From: Picochlorum sp. 'celeri'
Lineage: Eukaryota > Chlorophyta > Trebouxiophyceae
NCBI GenBank assembly: GCA_010909725.1
Contig: JAACMV010000022.1
Location: 434,001 to 498,000, forward strand
Reading direction: 5' to 3'
Length of the DNA: 64,000 nt
Shown: positions 52,139 through 61,713 of the stretch, in pieces
Layout of the letters: the number at the start of each line of letters is the position of its first letter
Numbering within the stretch: position 1 is the first letter of the stretch
The notes under the pieces: model-generated
Databases searched by the model: none
Told to the model about the DNA's origin: nothing
What the model saw: only the letters and a program-made list of their open reading frames with translations
Translations under genes and position numbers: made by a program

Positions 52139-52503
52139 TACACTAGATCTATAACTGAAAAATAGTGGAATAAGGCCCCGTATCGATGCAATAACTGTTG
52201 AGTTGATTTCCGTTCCGCTGAAGCAACGCCAAAGATTCGTTACGGATCTATACAAGGGTCTTATCTTCTTTTCTCCACCCAATTATGTTTCAGATCTGAC
52301 GAGATTCAACACGTCATGAATTCAGAGAAATCGGTATCTACATTCATGCAGTACTCAGTACTGGTGGGAGGCACAGATCACATGTCCCATTGCAAGATTG
52401 CTTTCATGGGACAGCGCATGCGCTTGGGTACTGGTAGCGCGGCAATGTCTGATGCAAGATCCTGGCTTCCTAGGACAATCAACAGATGTAATGTATTCAT
52501 GGG
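52139..52503. promoter_or_regulatory. Divergent intergenic region, S53 gene / CRAL-TRIO gene
   Basis: 365 bp between two start codons. No reading frame or motif stands out. Confidence 0.35.
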
Positions 52504-53792
52504 ATGTCTGTTGTGCAAAAGAGGAGAAGGGGAGAGCAACAGCTTGCTCGCGGTGAAGGAGTAGGGGATGGTGTCGGTTCCTTACGTAGTCCACGTTCCC
52601 TTCAACACGATGCGAGTGTGACCACAGATTCTGAAATAAATTCATATCCTGTGACAGTTTTAGACGATGAGTACGTTGCGTGAGCCTGAGCAGCCTTGCC
52701 TTTGGCCATTTTTTGTTCTCAGTCTTGAACATGTATTATTCTCTCACCTGCAGGGACTCTGACAGTGATGAAGAGGTTGTATCGAGCAGGTTGCCTTTCT
52801 CTCTCAATCTCATGGACATTTTCACACTTCCAGTGAGCCCTACCAAGGCGTATGACGATGCCATCGAGAGGAATAAGAATAAGAAGAATGACACGAGTCT
52901 GGAGGATCATGTTGAATCTTTCAAGAGAGAAATGGCAGCTTCGTGCCCAGAACTACAGGACACCCTGCTTGCGACTGGAGAACTATTAGATGATGGTATG
53001 ATTTCTCGATGGGTAACTGCTCGAGGAGATGCAGCTTTGAAATCCTTGCAAGAGCATGCTTCATGGCGGATGGACTTTGTAGGGGAAAACCCTTGCGGTG
53101 TCCATGAAGCTTCCATCCAAGAGATCTTGGACGCACATGTCATGTTTCTACAAGGAACTGATATACATGGATATCCAGTACTTTTATTTTTAGCGAAACG
53201 ATACGATGCAGCGAGATTTTCCAATGTCATTTCACCATGCATGGTGTATGCCATGGATGGTGCTCTCTTGTCTGCAGACAAGCCAGAAAAGAAACGGATA
53301 AAAGTTATATTTGATGTATCGAGTGTCAATAGAAAAAACGTCAGCATTGAATTTTTGGAGAGTATTTTTTCAATTCTTCAAACGCATTATCCAAATTGCC
53401 TGCATACATTATACTTTGTAGATGCACCATTTCTCTTTTGGGCGATTTGGGGCTGCGTACGCGCATTTCTGTCCGTCGAGACGAGGAATAAGATTAAGTT
53501 TGTATCAAAAAGCAGTAAAGAGTTGCTAGTAGACGTAGGACCGGATGTGCTCCCCGATGTATATGGAGGCTCAGGTCCGTGGAGGCCTGTGCAACATTCT
53601 GTCCAGGTGGTACGCCATGGAGGGCATATGCAGCAGCATAGCGGCACTGCGGCAGATAGAATTGATAATAATGATGAATCGTATGTGTATACGCAGATAG
53701 TCACTCCGATATTTTCGGTACGATCCGTCATGTTTTGGATTTGTTTTATTGGCGCCACATGCATCTGGATTCTATTCAAGATTTTCCTGTAA
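52504..53792 (+). CDS. CRAL-TRIO (Sec14-like) protein with C-terminal membrane anchor, two exons
   Basis: Exons 52504..52670 and 52754..53792 (83-nt intron) encode 401 residues. The first about 60 residues are disordered and charged (VVQKRRRGEQQLARG...). The CRAL-TRIO domain covers about residues 150-315, with DIHGYPVLLFLAKRYDAARF, KVIFDVSSVNR, SIFSILQTHYPNCLHTLYFV followed by DAPFLFWAIWGCVRAFLS, and KIKFVSKSSKELL. The C-terminal hydrophobic segment (SVMFWICFIGATCIWILFKIFL) is a tail anchor. The transit of lipid or phosphoinositide is inferred from the family. It differs from the gene at 34511, which has an N-terminal anchor. Confidence 0.88.
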
Positions 53793-53800
53793 ATCATTTT

Positions 53801-54502
53801 TTACACCATTTTGGATTCCCAATTGGGAACTCGGAACACAGTCTCTACCATTCTTCTATTATCTAATTCTATACGCTCGTATCGTGTGGGTAACCGATAC
53901 ACAGCACCAGGCCGAACATTCCCAACAGTCTTCTTCCCAGCTGGGCGAACGATAAAAACTGACTGATTCCGTGGATCCACGGTCACTATATACTCTTGCC
54001 CACTTTGACCAATCACATCCAAAGCAACAACTCTTCCTGATGCTTTGTCAATCACTGCAGATACTGGAGACGGCATGCCACGCACCCCAATCTGACTCGC
54101 AACATAGGACAGGTCCTTCTCATACGATTCAGATGGCATGCCTCTTCCTAAACCAGACACCACACCAGCTGCGACTCCAGCGACCAAGAGACCATTTAGT
54201 AAAAGTTTCCTACGGTTCTGGGAGCTACCAGCCGTATCCTCTGCGGGCACAAAGCCTGGAGGAGGAGGAGGAGGAGGAGGTGGTGGTGGTGGTGGAGGAG
54301 GAGGTGCCCTGTTTGTCCTCGTCTCTGTGCTGCTATACCTGCTGCTACGTCTCATTTCATTTTCTGATCTAATACGTCCGTGGTGTTTCAATGAATGGAC
54401 TGCTCTTTTCGATAGGAGATGGTACTGCGTTGCATGTCGGATTGAACAACAATGCCTCCCATGCACTCCGCAATCTCCTGTTTTGGTGAGCATACTGTCC
54501 AT
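53801..54502 (-). CDS. Probable thylakoid-lumen protein with RR signal and poly-Pro linker
   Basis: 233 residues from the ATG at 54502. The basic N-terminal about 70 residues are followed by a run of 16 prolines. Then QNRRKLLLNGLLVAGVAAG, a twin-Arg-plus-hydrophobic signal, looks like a Tat signal for the thylakoid lumen. The mature-like part (about residues 130-230) has strands such as ASGRVVALDVIGQSGQEYIV and AGKKTVGNVRPGAVYRL, resembling a lumenal domain. No family is recognised. The proline run is encoded by a GGA/GGT microsatellite. The stop is 8 bp from the convergent CRAL-TRIO stop. Confidence 0.6.
   Translation of the reverse strand: MDSMLTKTGDCGVHGRHCCSIRHATQYHLLSKRAVHSLKHHGRIRSENEMRRSSRYSSTETRTNRAPPPPPPPPPPPPPPPPGFVPAEDTAGSSQNRRKLLLNGLLVAGVAAGVVSGLGRGMPSESYEKDLSYVASQIGVRGMPSPVSAVIDKASGRVVALDVIGQSGQEYIVTVDPRNQSVFIVRPAGKKTVGNVRPGAVYRLPTRYERIELDNRRMVETVFRVPNWESKMV
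54258..54304 (+). repeat. GGA/GGT trinucleotide microsatellite
   Basis: About 15 triplets of GGA then GGT then GGA on this strand, encoding the poly-proline run of the overlapping gene on the other strand. Length variation is likely. Confidence 0.85.
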
Positions 54503-55034
54503 TCTATCAATATATATCAAAATTCAAAACTATTAATTTCATGTAATCAATGAAAGCATTGTTCTCGTGACGATCGTTGGAAAGAGGTCAGGGGCCTCGT
54601 CGGTACTGGTGGCGCCCTCAGATGGCTTCCCTTGCAAGGGAAAGACAATTGTCTCTTACTCCCATGTGATACAACGCGGACGTATGGATCCCAAATCTTC
54701 CTTGTATCCTTTCCAACCCTAACCTTTTGCTCAAATGTCTATGTTCAGATCAACGATTGTCATGACAAGTATCATTGGTGTCCATTCATCCATACATATG
54801 TACATGTACAGAATCAATGGGAAGAGGATTACAAATACCAAGGCACATGGCATCCGAATTCCTTCTCGAGTGTAGAATAATCGTTTCTTTAGAAATCACA
54901 CATCATTTTCTGGCTATTTAATTCTAATCGCGTCCGATAGATGACTCAATAGCTTATTATTATCATTCGATAGGCTGGCACGACACTCATATCATAGGTG
55001 TTAGTGCGCTTTTCTGTATTAACAAACGGAAAAC
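54503..55034. promoter_or_regulatory. Divergent intergenic region, nothing recognised
   Basis: 532 bp between the lumen-protein start and the S41-like gene start. Small frames have no support. Confidence 0.35.
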
Positions 55035-57497
55035 ATGAGACAAGCCGGAATCTTTTTCTTCTTTTTGGGATTTATATGCCTCCTGACGCAATCAGGTGCG
55101 GCTGCAGAGTCGTGCTTTGGACCCGCGGCGTTCAAACCATACGCGTTGCTGCGGTCCCTACAGGCAGCAAGGGACTGCTACGAGAAAGTCGCTCTGGATG
55201 CAAACAACACCATTCAAAACATCCAGTCCCTTCTTGGCACAATGCGTAACTATTATGCATTCTATAATTATGCTGTGGACGCTCCAGACTCGACTCCTGC
55301 GAACAACCCAGAGAACTGGGTTATCTACAATGGCACAGAAAATGGGCAAGTCGACCTCAGGCTGAAAGAGGAAGAGTTGGTGGCACAGGTACAGCAGAAT
55401 GGAGCAAATCTGTTGACATTGCTGGATTTGGCAACAGTCATCAATTCACCCAGGGATATGCACATTTCATCAGTATTGTCCTTCCTCAACAATGCAGTGA
55501 TTCAAAACTACATCAACATTGTTGATATGGAGGAATTTGAGCAAATTAAAAATGGCACGTCCCTTCCAGGAAGATATCTCACTCTCTCTGAGAGTGATGG
55601 GGTAGTGTCCGTGGTGATCAAGTCAAGCGAGACTGAGCAGGTGGTGAAAGTGATTGATACGGTGGATGGTGTTGACGCTTTGGAGTATTTGAAGACATTT
55701 GTCTCCATGGCAGGCTTATCAATCAACAATATTCCTTCATACAAGGCACTGGGTTCAAGAATGCAAAGTTTTCTGCAACAAGCGGGACTCAAGAATACTG
55801 CCCCAATCATTGCTGGTTTTCCTTCCATAGGGTCTGCAATCAACAATCTCCCGGATTCTGTACAAGTTGAATACAGTGATGGATCTTCCACGGTGTGGCA
55901 ATTTTTATTCTATCCTGGAAAGGACGCCAACGGTCAAGAGTTTGTTGATTACAGTGTGGATGAACTGATTGCATACGCCAATGCTGAGCCAGAGAATAGC
56001 CCCTATACATTATTCAACGATGCCCTCTTGCAGGCCTCAGAAGTGAGATCAATTTCGGATAATCCAAAAGCATCTGCACAGCGGCAACAGTGGGAGAGTA
56101 CTCAAGATATCGCTTCGATCGATACTGAAACAAATACTCCGCTCAACTGGACATTTTTCAAAAAGGATGATGGGAGTATTTTGTTTGCTCTGGCGGCTGT
56201 TGGGGATGCAACAGTGCTGAAATTCCAAGGGTTCAGTTTGGATATGAGTCGCTCTCCTGTCCCAGATGTGGAAGAATTATGCTCCTATATGTTTGAATTT
56301 TCGGAGAAGAACAATAGTACAAAGCTCCTTATTGACTTGACGGATAATTTGGGTGGCAATGTTGACCAGACATTTGCCATGGCTCAGTGTTTGTATCCTC
56401 AGGCAACCTATGAAGATTTGTACCTTCCATATACACTTCGATGGTCTGATTATCTCGCAGAAAAGTCTCGAATTACGAGTAACGCCCGCGGCTTGAACAA
56501 CTTCATTCTCTCAGATCAGGACAATGTGTTTGATGTCTCACAATTGCTCAGCAACAATATTGATGCAGCATTGCTCATGTTACAAAGGATGAGGAATGAT
56601 CTCAAAGCCATGTTGGCTCTTCAAATATCTGGAAATCTGGAGGATAAGATCCAAACCCTGACATTCATGATTGATGATGTGAAGAAGACAAAGCACTTTA
56701 GATCTTCTTTTGTCAGGAGACTCTTACAAATGCCAGATTTCTCAACGTCATTCCGAGGCCCATCTCAAATCGGTGGTTTCTCTCTCAATGGAAATTTTGA
56801 AATGGATACTGTAGTACAAGGTGGAATTGAGACGGACATTTTCACGGGTTGGACTCTGTTGAAGCCAGAATATTTTGTTCAAGGGCAAACTGCATTCCGC
56901 AGGTTGAAAAACCCTTTCAAATCGTACGCAATCATTGGCAATGGCTTGGGAGGAAGTAGCTCTGCTCTGTTAGAAATGAATTTGGTTCAGATATCGATGA
57001 TGAACCCGTCGTGGACCCCTGCGACGTCATGGACATATGGGTGTGTTGGAGAGAAGCAAACATGCCCCGTCAATCAGTTTCAGGGAGGCTATATTGGAGG
57101 AGCTTCACAATACAACACAATGCTCTACGGTGACATTGGCATTCTTGTATTCCTTCGAGATTTTTACGCGACTATACTCGCTCTTGGAGGACCCGAGATC
57201 CCCAGTGACATATTCGAGACTGTGACTGAGTTTGTTGATGCCACTGACAAGTACATTCCGACCGTTCCGGAACCACCCATTGGTGCAACGAATGGATTTT
57301 ACGGATGGACATTTACCGTGTATTCTGTCATGTCTAGGATTACGGGGTTCAAGAGCATTCCCATGGAGTACTTTGAGGTACCTCCCACACATTACATTCC
57401 TTTCTGGCCTGATTGGGCCAAGGCTGGGTTTGGACCAAACCAATACAACAGTACAGAGCTTGCACAAATATACACTCAAGTCTCAAATGGAGTATAA
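55035..57497 (+). CDS. Secreted S41-like (C-terminal processing peptidase-like) protein
   Basis: 820 residues from the ATG at 55035. Residues 1-24 are a signal peptide (IFFFFLGFICLLTQ). The first part (CFGPAAFKPYALLRSLQAAR, then a long helical segment including FYNYAVDAP) resembles the N-terminal region of the fungal S41-type proteins. LLIDLTDNLGGNVDQTFAMA matches the S41 (I/V)DLRxNxGG element, and NGLGGSSSALLEM could hold the catalytic Ser. The central Lys is not obvious. Activity is uncertain. No intron. Many N-glycosylation sites suggest the secretory route. It may be an inactive S41 relative. Confidence 0.68.
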   Translation: MRQAGIFFFFLGFICLLTQSGAAAESCFGPAAFKPYALLRSLQAARDCYEKVALDANNTIQNIQSLLGTMRNYYAFYNYAVDAPDSTPANNPENWVIYNGTENGQVDLRLKEEELVAQVQQNGANLLTLLDLATVINSPRDMHISSVLSFLNNAVIQNYINIVDMEEFEQIKNGTSLPGRYLTLSESDGVVSVVIKSSETEQVVKVIDTVDGVDALEYLKTFVSMAGLSINNIPSYKALGSRMQSFLQQAGLKNTAPIIAGFPSIGSAINNLPDSVQVEYSDGSSTVWQFLFYPGKDANGQEFVDYSVDELIAYANAEPENSPYTLFNDALLQASEVRSISDNPKASAQRQQWESTQDIASIDTETNTPLNWTFFKKDDGSILFALAAVGDATVLKFQGFSLDMSRSPVPDVEELCSYMFEFSEKNNSTKLLIDLTDNLGGNVDQTFAMAQCLYPQATYEDLYLPYTLRWSDYLAEKSRITSNARGLNNFILSDQDNVFDVSQLLSNNIDAALLMLQRMRNDLKAMLALQISGNLEDKIQTLTFMIDDVKKTKHFRSSFVRRLLQMPDFSTSFRGPSQIGGFSLNGNFEMDTVVQGGIETDIFTGWTLLKPEYFVQGQTAFRRLKNPFKSYAIIGNGLGGSSSALLEMNLVQISMMNPSWTPATSWTYGCVGEKQTCPVNQFQGGYIGGASQYNTMLYGDIGILVFLRDFYATILALGGPEIPSDIFETVTEFVDATDKYIPTVPEPPIGATNGFYGWTFTVYSVMSRITGFKSIPMEYFEVPPTHYIPFWPDWAKAGFGPNQYNSTELAQIYTQVSNGV

Positions 57498-58237
57498 TAA
57501 TGCAACTAGATAAGAATGGATTGCCTTGATCAAAGTCTCAAGTTCGTACGCATCTGTCTGCCTGAGCACATTCATTCCATAATTCCCTTTAATCAACTTG
57601 GTAATTATTCTCATATTCAGAAGAATATTCTTCACTCATGCATGACTTGGGAGCACGAAACAAATTACTACCTCTTTTGGAATATTGTAGATGGACATTG
57701 TCCAGATGTACATCCACCCACATTGATGTTACAAACTCATGGAAGTGGAGGTCCATCTGCATTTTCCTGTGCTACACATGTGGGCGGGTGCTCTTGTCGG
57801 TAGAGGTCCATTTGCATGTTCCAACCCGCGGAATGCCAATAAAGGAGATATCAAAGGCTACCACCGCTTGTAGATTACCTCAAAAGTAGATGAGGCCGTA
57901 CATGAGAAGGCAGAAACAAACAAATATCTGGATGGATCCATCCATCCGTCCGGACGGATATATATCCTCGATCGAGCCTCGAGCTCGCGCGAGCCCCCTG
58001 TCAATTGGCAGCAGTGGTCATGACCACATTACGTAAAATCTGTGTAACCAATGATCCCATCCAACAGCCATGTATTCTGAATTGATATAGTACATTGTAT
58101 TTGATGCAGTAGAAATCGAAACCCAAAGCAGTTGTAGTAGTAGTTGAACCGAGTCCTTGTTGGACAACTGTGGTGCTCCCAGGGGTCTCGAGCATATTTG
58201 GGTTTCAGTGGGTTTAATAAGTAATATCAACAACAAA
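57498..58237. other. Intergenic with palindrome chain
   Basis: 740 bp without a supported gene. The region from 57929 to 57994 is a run of back-to-back perfect palindromes (listed separately). The rest is unremarkable; it must contain the promoter of the amylase-like gene. Confidence 0.45.
57929..57994. repeat. Chain of perfect palindromes
   Basis: Successive perfect palindromes: 57929-57944 (tggatggatccatcca), 57944-57959 (atccgtccggacggat), 57956-57967 (ggatatatatcc), 57967-57976 (ctcgatcgag), 57980-57987 (cgagctcg) and 57983-57994 (gctcgcgcgagc). Nearly every base of this 66-bp stretch belongs to one. Function unknown: regulatory sites, a recombination hotspot or a mobile-element end are all possible. 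Confidence 0.85.
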
Positions 58238-59545
58238 ATGCGAGATAGTATTGACTTCTCTCTAGACATACGAATTATGAGGATGGTGGCATGGGTTGTG
58301 ATGGTGCTATCCATGGTTGAGGTTGCCACAGGGTACAGTACCAACCCTAGTGTCAACTCTTGGCGACAGGCTACGATTTACGAAATTATGACGGATCGAT
58401 TCAATAATCCATCAGGAGAGATCTCATGTGCAAATCCGAATCAGTACTGTGGCGGGACGTTCAAAGGTATACAGGACAAGATTGGTTACTTGAAAAAATT
58501 GAATATGCGGTCTGTATGGATTACACCGCAGTTTACAAATACTCCGGAAGGGTACCATGGGTACTGGCCATTGAATCTCTTTCAAGTGAATCCGAATTTC
58601 GGAATGCATCAGGATATGCAGAACTTGTTGGATAGTCTGAAGTCAGGAGGCTTGTTCAGCATGCTTGATGTTGTGTTGAATCACATGGGATATGGGAGTG
58701 CATATCCTTCGTTTAATTACTATTTCAACCCATTCAATCAGGAGAGTCAATTTCATTCCTGTGATGGGTGCCTTCCTGATTGCTCTGTACCTAGTTCGGT
58801 TCCTGCAGATCCGAATAATGGGAGTTTTTCCTTTTGGCCACTCATGTGGAAATGTAGGCTGGCTCAGTTGCCTGATATCAATCATACAGCTGATGGAGTT
58901 GTTGCGGATTATTTGAATTGGCTGGATTATATAAAAAGCGAGTTCTCTTTTGATGGTTTCCGATATGATGCTATTCCATTCATTGAACCAGAGTTTTTGA
59001 CGACGTTTGCTCGGAATGGACAGGTGTTTGGGCTTGGTGAAATCCTCATATCTGGCGTTCCTGAGGGCCAGTACAAAGTGAGCGAGCTTTACATGAAATA
59101 TGGGACGACCATGATATCTGATCGTCCAGATAATCCCGCTGGTTCGTACTCTCAGCTAGATCAGATGCAAGCATTTGCATTGAGACAGTGCTATGGAGGG
59201 GAGATTGTGATTCCAGGGGCTGGGTGTCGTTTTTTGTCATATGTGAGAGGAAATTATTCTGCCTTGGGGTTGGATCAGAAGCTTATGGGTCGATATCTTG
59301 ATTCAGCGGATTTGCCTCGATTTTTGACGATTTATAATAATACAGTCAACCTGCAAAGTGCATTGGCGGTGTTATTGAGATACTGCCAGTATTACAACGT
59401 TCATGCCAACATCAAAAATGGTTATAATTTGTTTGCAACAAAATACACATCGCATCCCACCTCGCCATCAGGTGCATGGCCTGGCCACGTTCTACACACA
59501 TCCTCTGGGGCACCATTGCACACATCCTGTGCAATATCAAACTGA
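58238..59545 (+). CDS. GH13 alpha-amylase-like protein, C-terminally truncated
   Basis: 435 residues from the first ATG (58238); the ATG at 58277 gives a better signal peptide (MRMVAWVVMVLSMVEVATG). GH13 motifs: I DVVLNHMGYG, II GFRYDAIPF (nucleophile Asp), III FGLGEIL (acid/base Glu), IV-like SADLPRFL, where the usual NHD reads SAD, so the Asp remains but the transition-state His is missing. About 40 residues after motif IV the homology stops and the rest of the barrel and domain C are absent. The end overlaps the convergent gene's 3' end. It is probably damaged or altered; intact enzymes are about 480 residues. Intronless. Confidence 0.7.
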   Translation: MRDSIDFSLDIRIMRMVAWVVMVLSMVEVATGYSTNPSVNSWRQATIYEIMTDRFNNPSGEISCANPNQYCGGTFKGIQDKIGYLKKLNMRSVWITPQFTNTPEGYHGYWPLNLFQVNPNFGMHQDMQNLLDSLKSGGLFSMLDVVLNHMGYGSAYPSFNYYFNPFNQESQFHSCDGCLPDCSVPSSVPADPNNGSFSFWPLMWKCRLAQLPDINHTADGVVADYLNWLDYIKSEFSFDGFRYDAIPFIEPEFLTTFARNGQVFGLGEILISGVPEGQYKVSELYMKYGTTMISDRPDNPAGSYSQLDQMQAFALRQCYGGEIVIPGAGCRFLSYVRGNYSALGLDQKLMGRYLDSADLPRFLTIYNNTVNLQSALAVLLRYCQYYNVHANIKNGYNLFATKYTSHPTSPSGAWPGHVLHTSSGAPLHTSCAISN

Positions 59546-60290
59546 GTACAGCAATCAGTCATCTCCCACCCAGCCTCATGCAAGGCAATTTCAGGATCTC
59601 GTGGAAGAGATGAAAGCCACGATTCCACCATATCCGCCGGATACGACCCACATGAGGCCTCGTGATTATTCCCAGCAAGCAGTGCTGCCGTTCTATTCAC
59701 AGTGCTATTACCAATGACCACACTCCCCTTCGCCTTGGACACCTCACTCAGCGTCTCCAACAAAGATTTCACATTTTCTTGCGACAAATACATCAGCACC
59801 ATCTCTCGTGCCTCCGCAGGGGACAAGGCGAGGGTTGACATCTCGCATGTGATCCAAGCCAGAACGCACTGCTGTACCGCCAAGATGTGCAATGGCATGG
59901 GATCCTGAATTGTAGGCTTTTCTGTATCCAAGATGCGCTTCCTTTCCAAGTCCATCATCACCTGGTGCATGATGCTCAATGCGTGGTCAAGGCGAGGGTG
60001 GCCATCTTCGACGATACCAGAGAGAATTTCGAACGCAACGAATGTCTGAATGAGCGCGGCCAACTTTGTGTGATTGTCCATGCACCGTGGTATCAGATCT
60101 TGGAATACCAATTTCCAAAATCCGTCAGGATCGTGAAAACACTTGTTCCAACAATTTCCGCCATCTTGCGCAGTGCCTTTTGAGCAGATGAGATGGTCTG
60201 AGGTGACTCGTCTTTCAGAAGTTGTTTCAGGGGATTTGGTACTGCGAAACAGGTCAACAACAAATTCCATGTGGATCTCGAAAGATCCAT
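59422..60290 (-). CDS. Unknown protein with a frame break
   Basis: The frame from the ATG at 60290 gives helical protein-like sequence (MDLSRSTWNLLLTCFA, then LLKDESPQTISSAQKALRKM) but ends at 60093. From about 60130 a different frame continues to 59422 with equally protein-like sequence (FWKLVFQDLIPRCMDNH, LHILAVQQCVLAWITCEM). Either one base is inserted or lost near 60140-60150, or a 44-nt GT-AG intron (60099..60142) joins them in frame. The C-terminus overlaps the amylase-like gene on the other strand. No family recognised. It may be a pseudogene. Confidence 0.45.
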
Positions 60291-60552
60291 GGAAAAGATA
60301 CGAGAAATAGCACACAAGGTGGCTGGCACAATAGGCCCTTTGCTACCTGTATCTGGAATTACCCCAGTACTGGGATAGGTAGGGTATCAACTAGTTGATC
60401 TTGATGTGAAAATTAAAATTATTGTTACATCATATGCAAGTGGACTGAACATATATGAACTATATAGTTCGATCCATCGCAATCAAAACATTGACATATA
60501 TATGATGCATCATGGCATGTGCCCGCATGGAGTGGAAAGAGAAGAAGAGATC

Positions 60553-60841
60553 TCATTCAGTCCAACCACATCGCCTCTTGAATACTGTTCTTGCTTCCTC
60601 ACTCAAACCCATGTCAGCCATGAGTTCCTCCATCTGCTCATCTTCGATCCCTGTATGCTCTCATCTCACGTGAAATCCAGAACCCCAGATTGATCCTCCG
60701 TGGTCCATTCCCATCGCTGAGATCATACTCAGCATTCCTTTCTGCCTCGTTCCGACGGGGAATTTCGCTGAAATCGACATCATCATGATGCAGTCTCCAG
60801 CGCAACCTTAGAGCTTGACGTTTCTCTTCACGACTGGCCAT
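60553..60841 (-). CDS. Small charged protein; possible 19-nt intron
   Basis: Start at the ATG at 60841. The first 57 codons (MASREEKRQALRLRWRLHHD...) run to 60670. Downstream, another frame (60650-60553) clearly encodes IEDEQMEELMADMGLSEEAR and ends CGWTE. The two are separated by 19 nt beginning GTGAGA and ending CATACAG (60651-60669); excising it gives 89 residues in frame. A 1-nt indel is the alternative explanation. The product has no signal or membrane helix, and I recognise no family. Confidence 0.5.
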
Positions 60842-61713
60842 GGTTTCGTTTCGCACAGATGAAAAGGAGGAGTAGCACATGCTGCAATCAATCTTTCTTG
60901 ATATTCCTCTACATATTGAGAATATTATACATGTAAATTATCAGAAATCAGATGGAATACGCCGCGGAACGGTTGTGATAGAATTCAGTCTGATCAAGAT
61001 GTCGCCCACAGTTCGATACGGTTGAAACCGTTTGTAGTGATAAAAACAGGTTCTAGCCAAATATATACACCAATATGTTATATATATGTGATACTAATGA
61101 CATATGATCGCACGTACACGAGTTTCGGTTGAAGGTTGACTTCCGCTCAGCGGCTGGGTTTGAATATTCTGCTCTCGATATGCTCCTCTGCTACTCTCGA
61201 CGAGAAGAAAGGAGATGACGATAGACAGTTACTATTTTGAGAGAATTATTGTTTAATATATGAATTGGAGGCACGCATACTGCGTGGTATTGTAGTCTTG
61301 TCCATGCGATTTGATCGATTCCCGAATAATGTGTCCTTCTGAACAAAGGCTGACACCTTGCATGACATTCATGCAGCAAATCAACACGAGCATCTATTAC
61401 ACCATCATCCACTCCAGAAGATGGTTTGTGTTTTATTTTACTATAATAATATCAATCATTTCATAGAGGCAATAATACCCTTTAAAATTATATGTATAGA
61501 AGATATCAATCAACTGCTGCTTCCATAAGGATAGTCTGGTACGCATCTCTCTGGTTCTCGCGAAACTTCCCACAAGATGGGAAATGATGCAATATTCACA
61601 GCGTATTCTTTTGATTTTGAATAATATATTATGTTGATAATTAAACATGTATCCAATGCAGTGTATACTCGTTCGCACGCACGAGCAAGTTTGGTATCGA
61701 GCAATCTTCAAAG
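60842..61713. other. Intergenic, nothing recognised
   Basis: 872 bp of AT-rich sequence with no supported gene. Open frames here are short and lack homology-like features. No tRNA fold was noticed. Confidence 0.4.
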
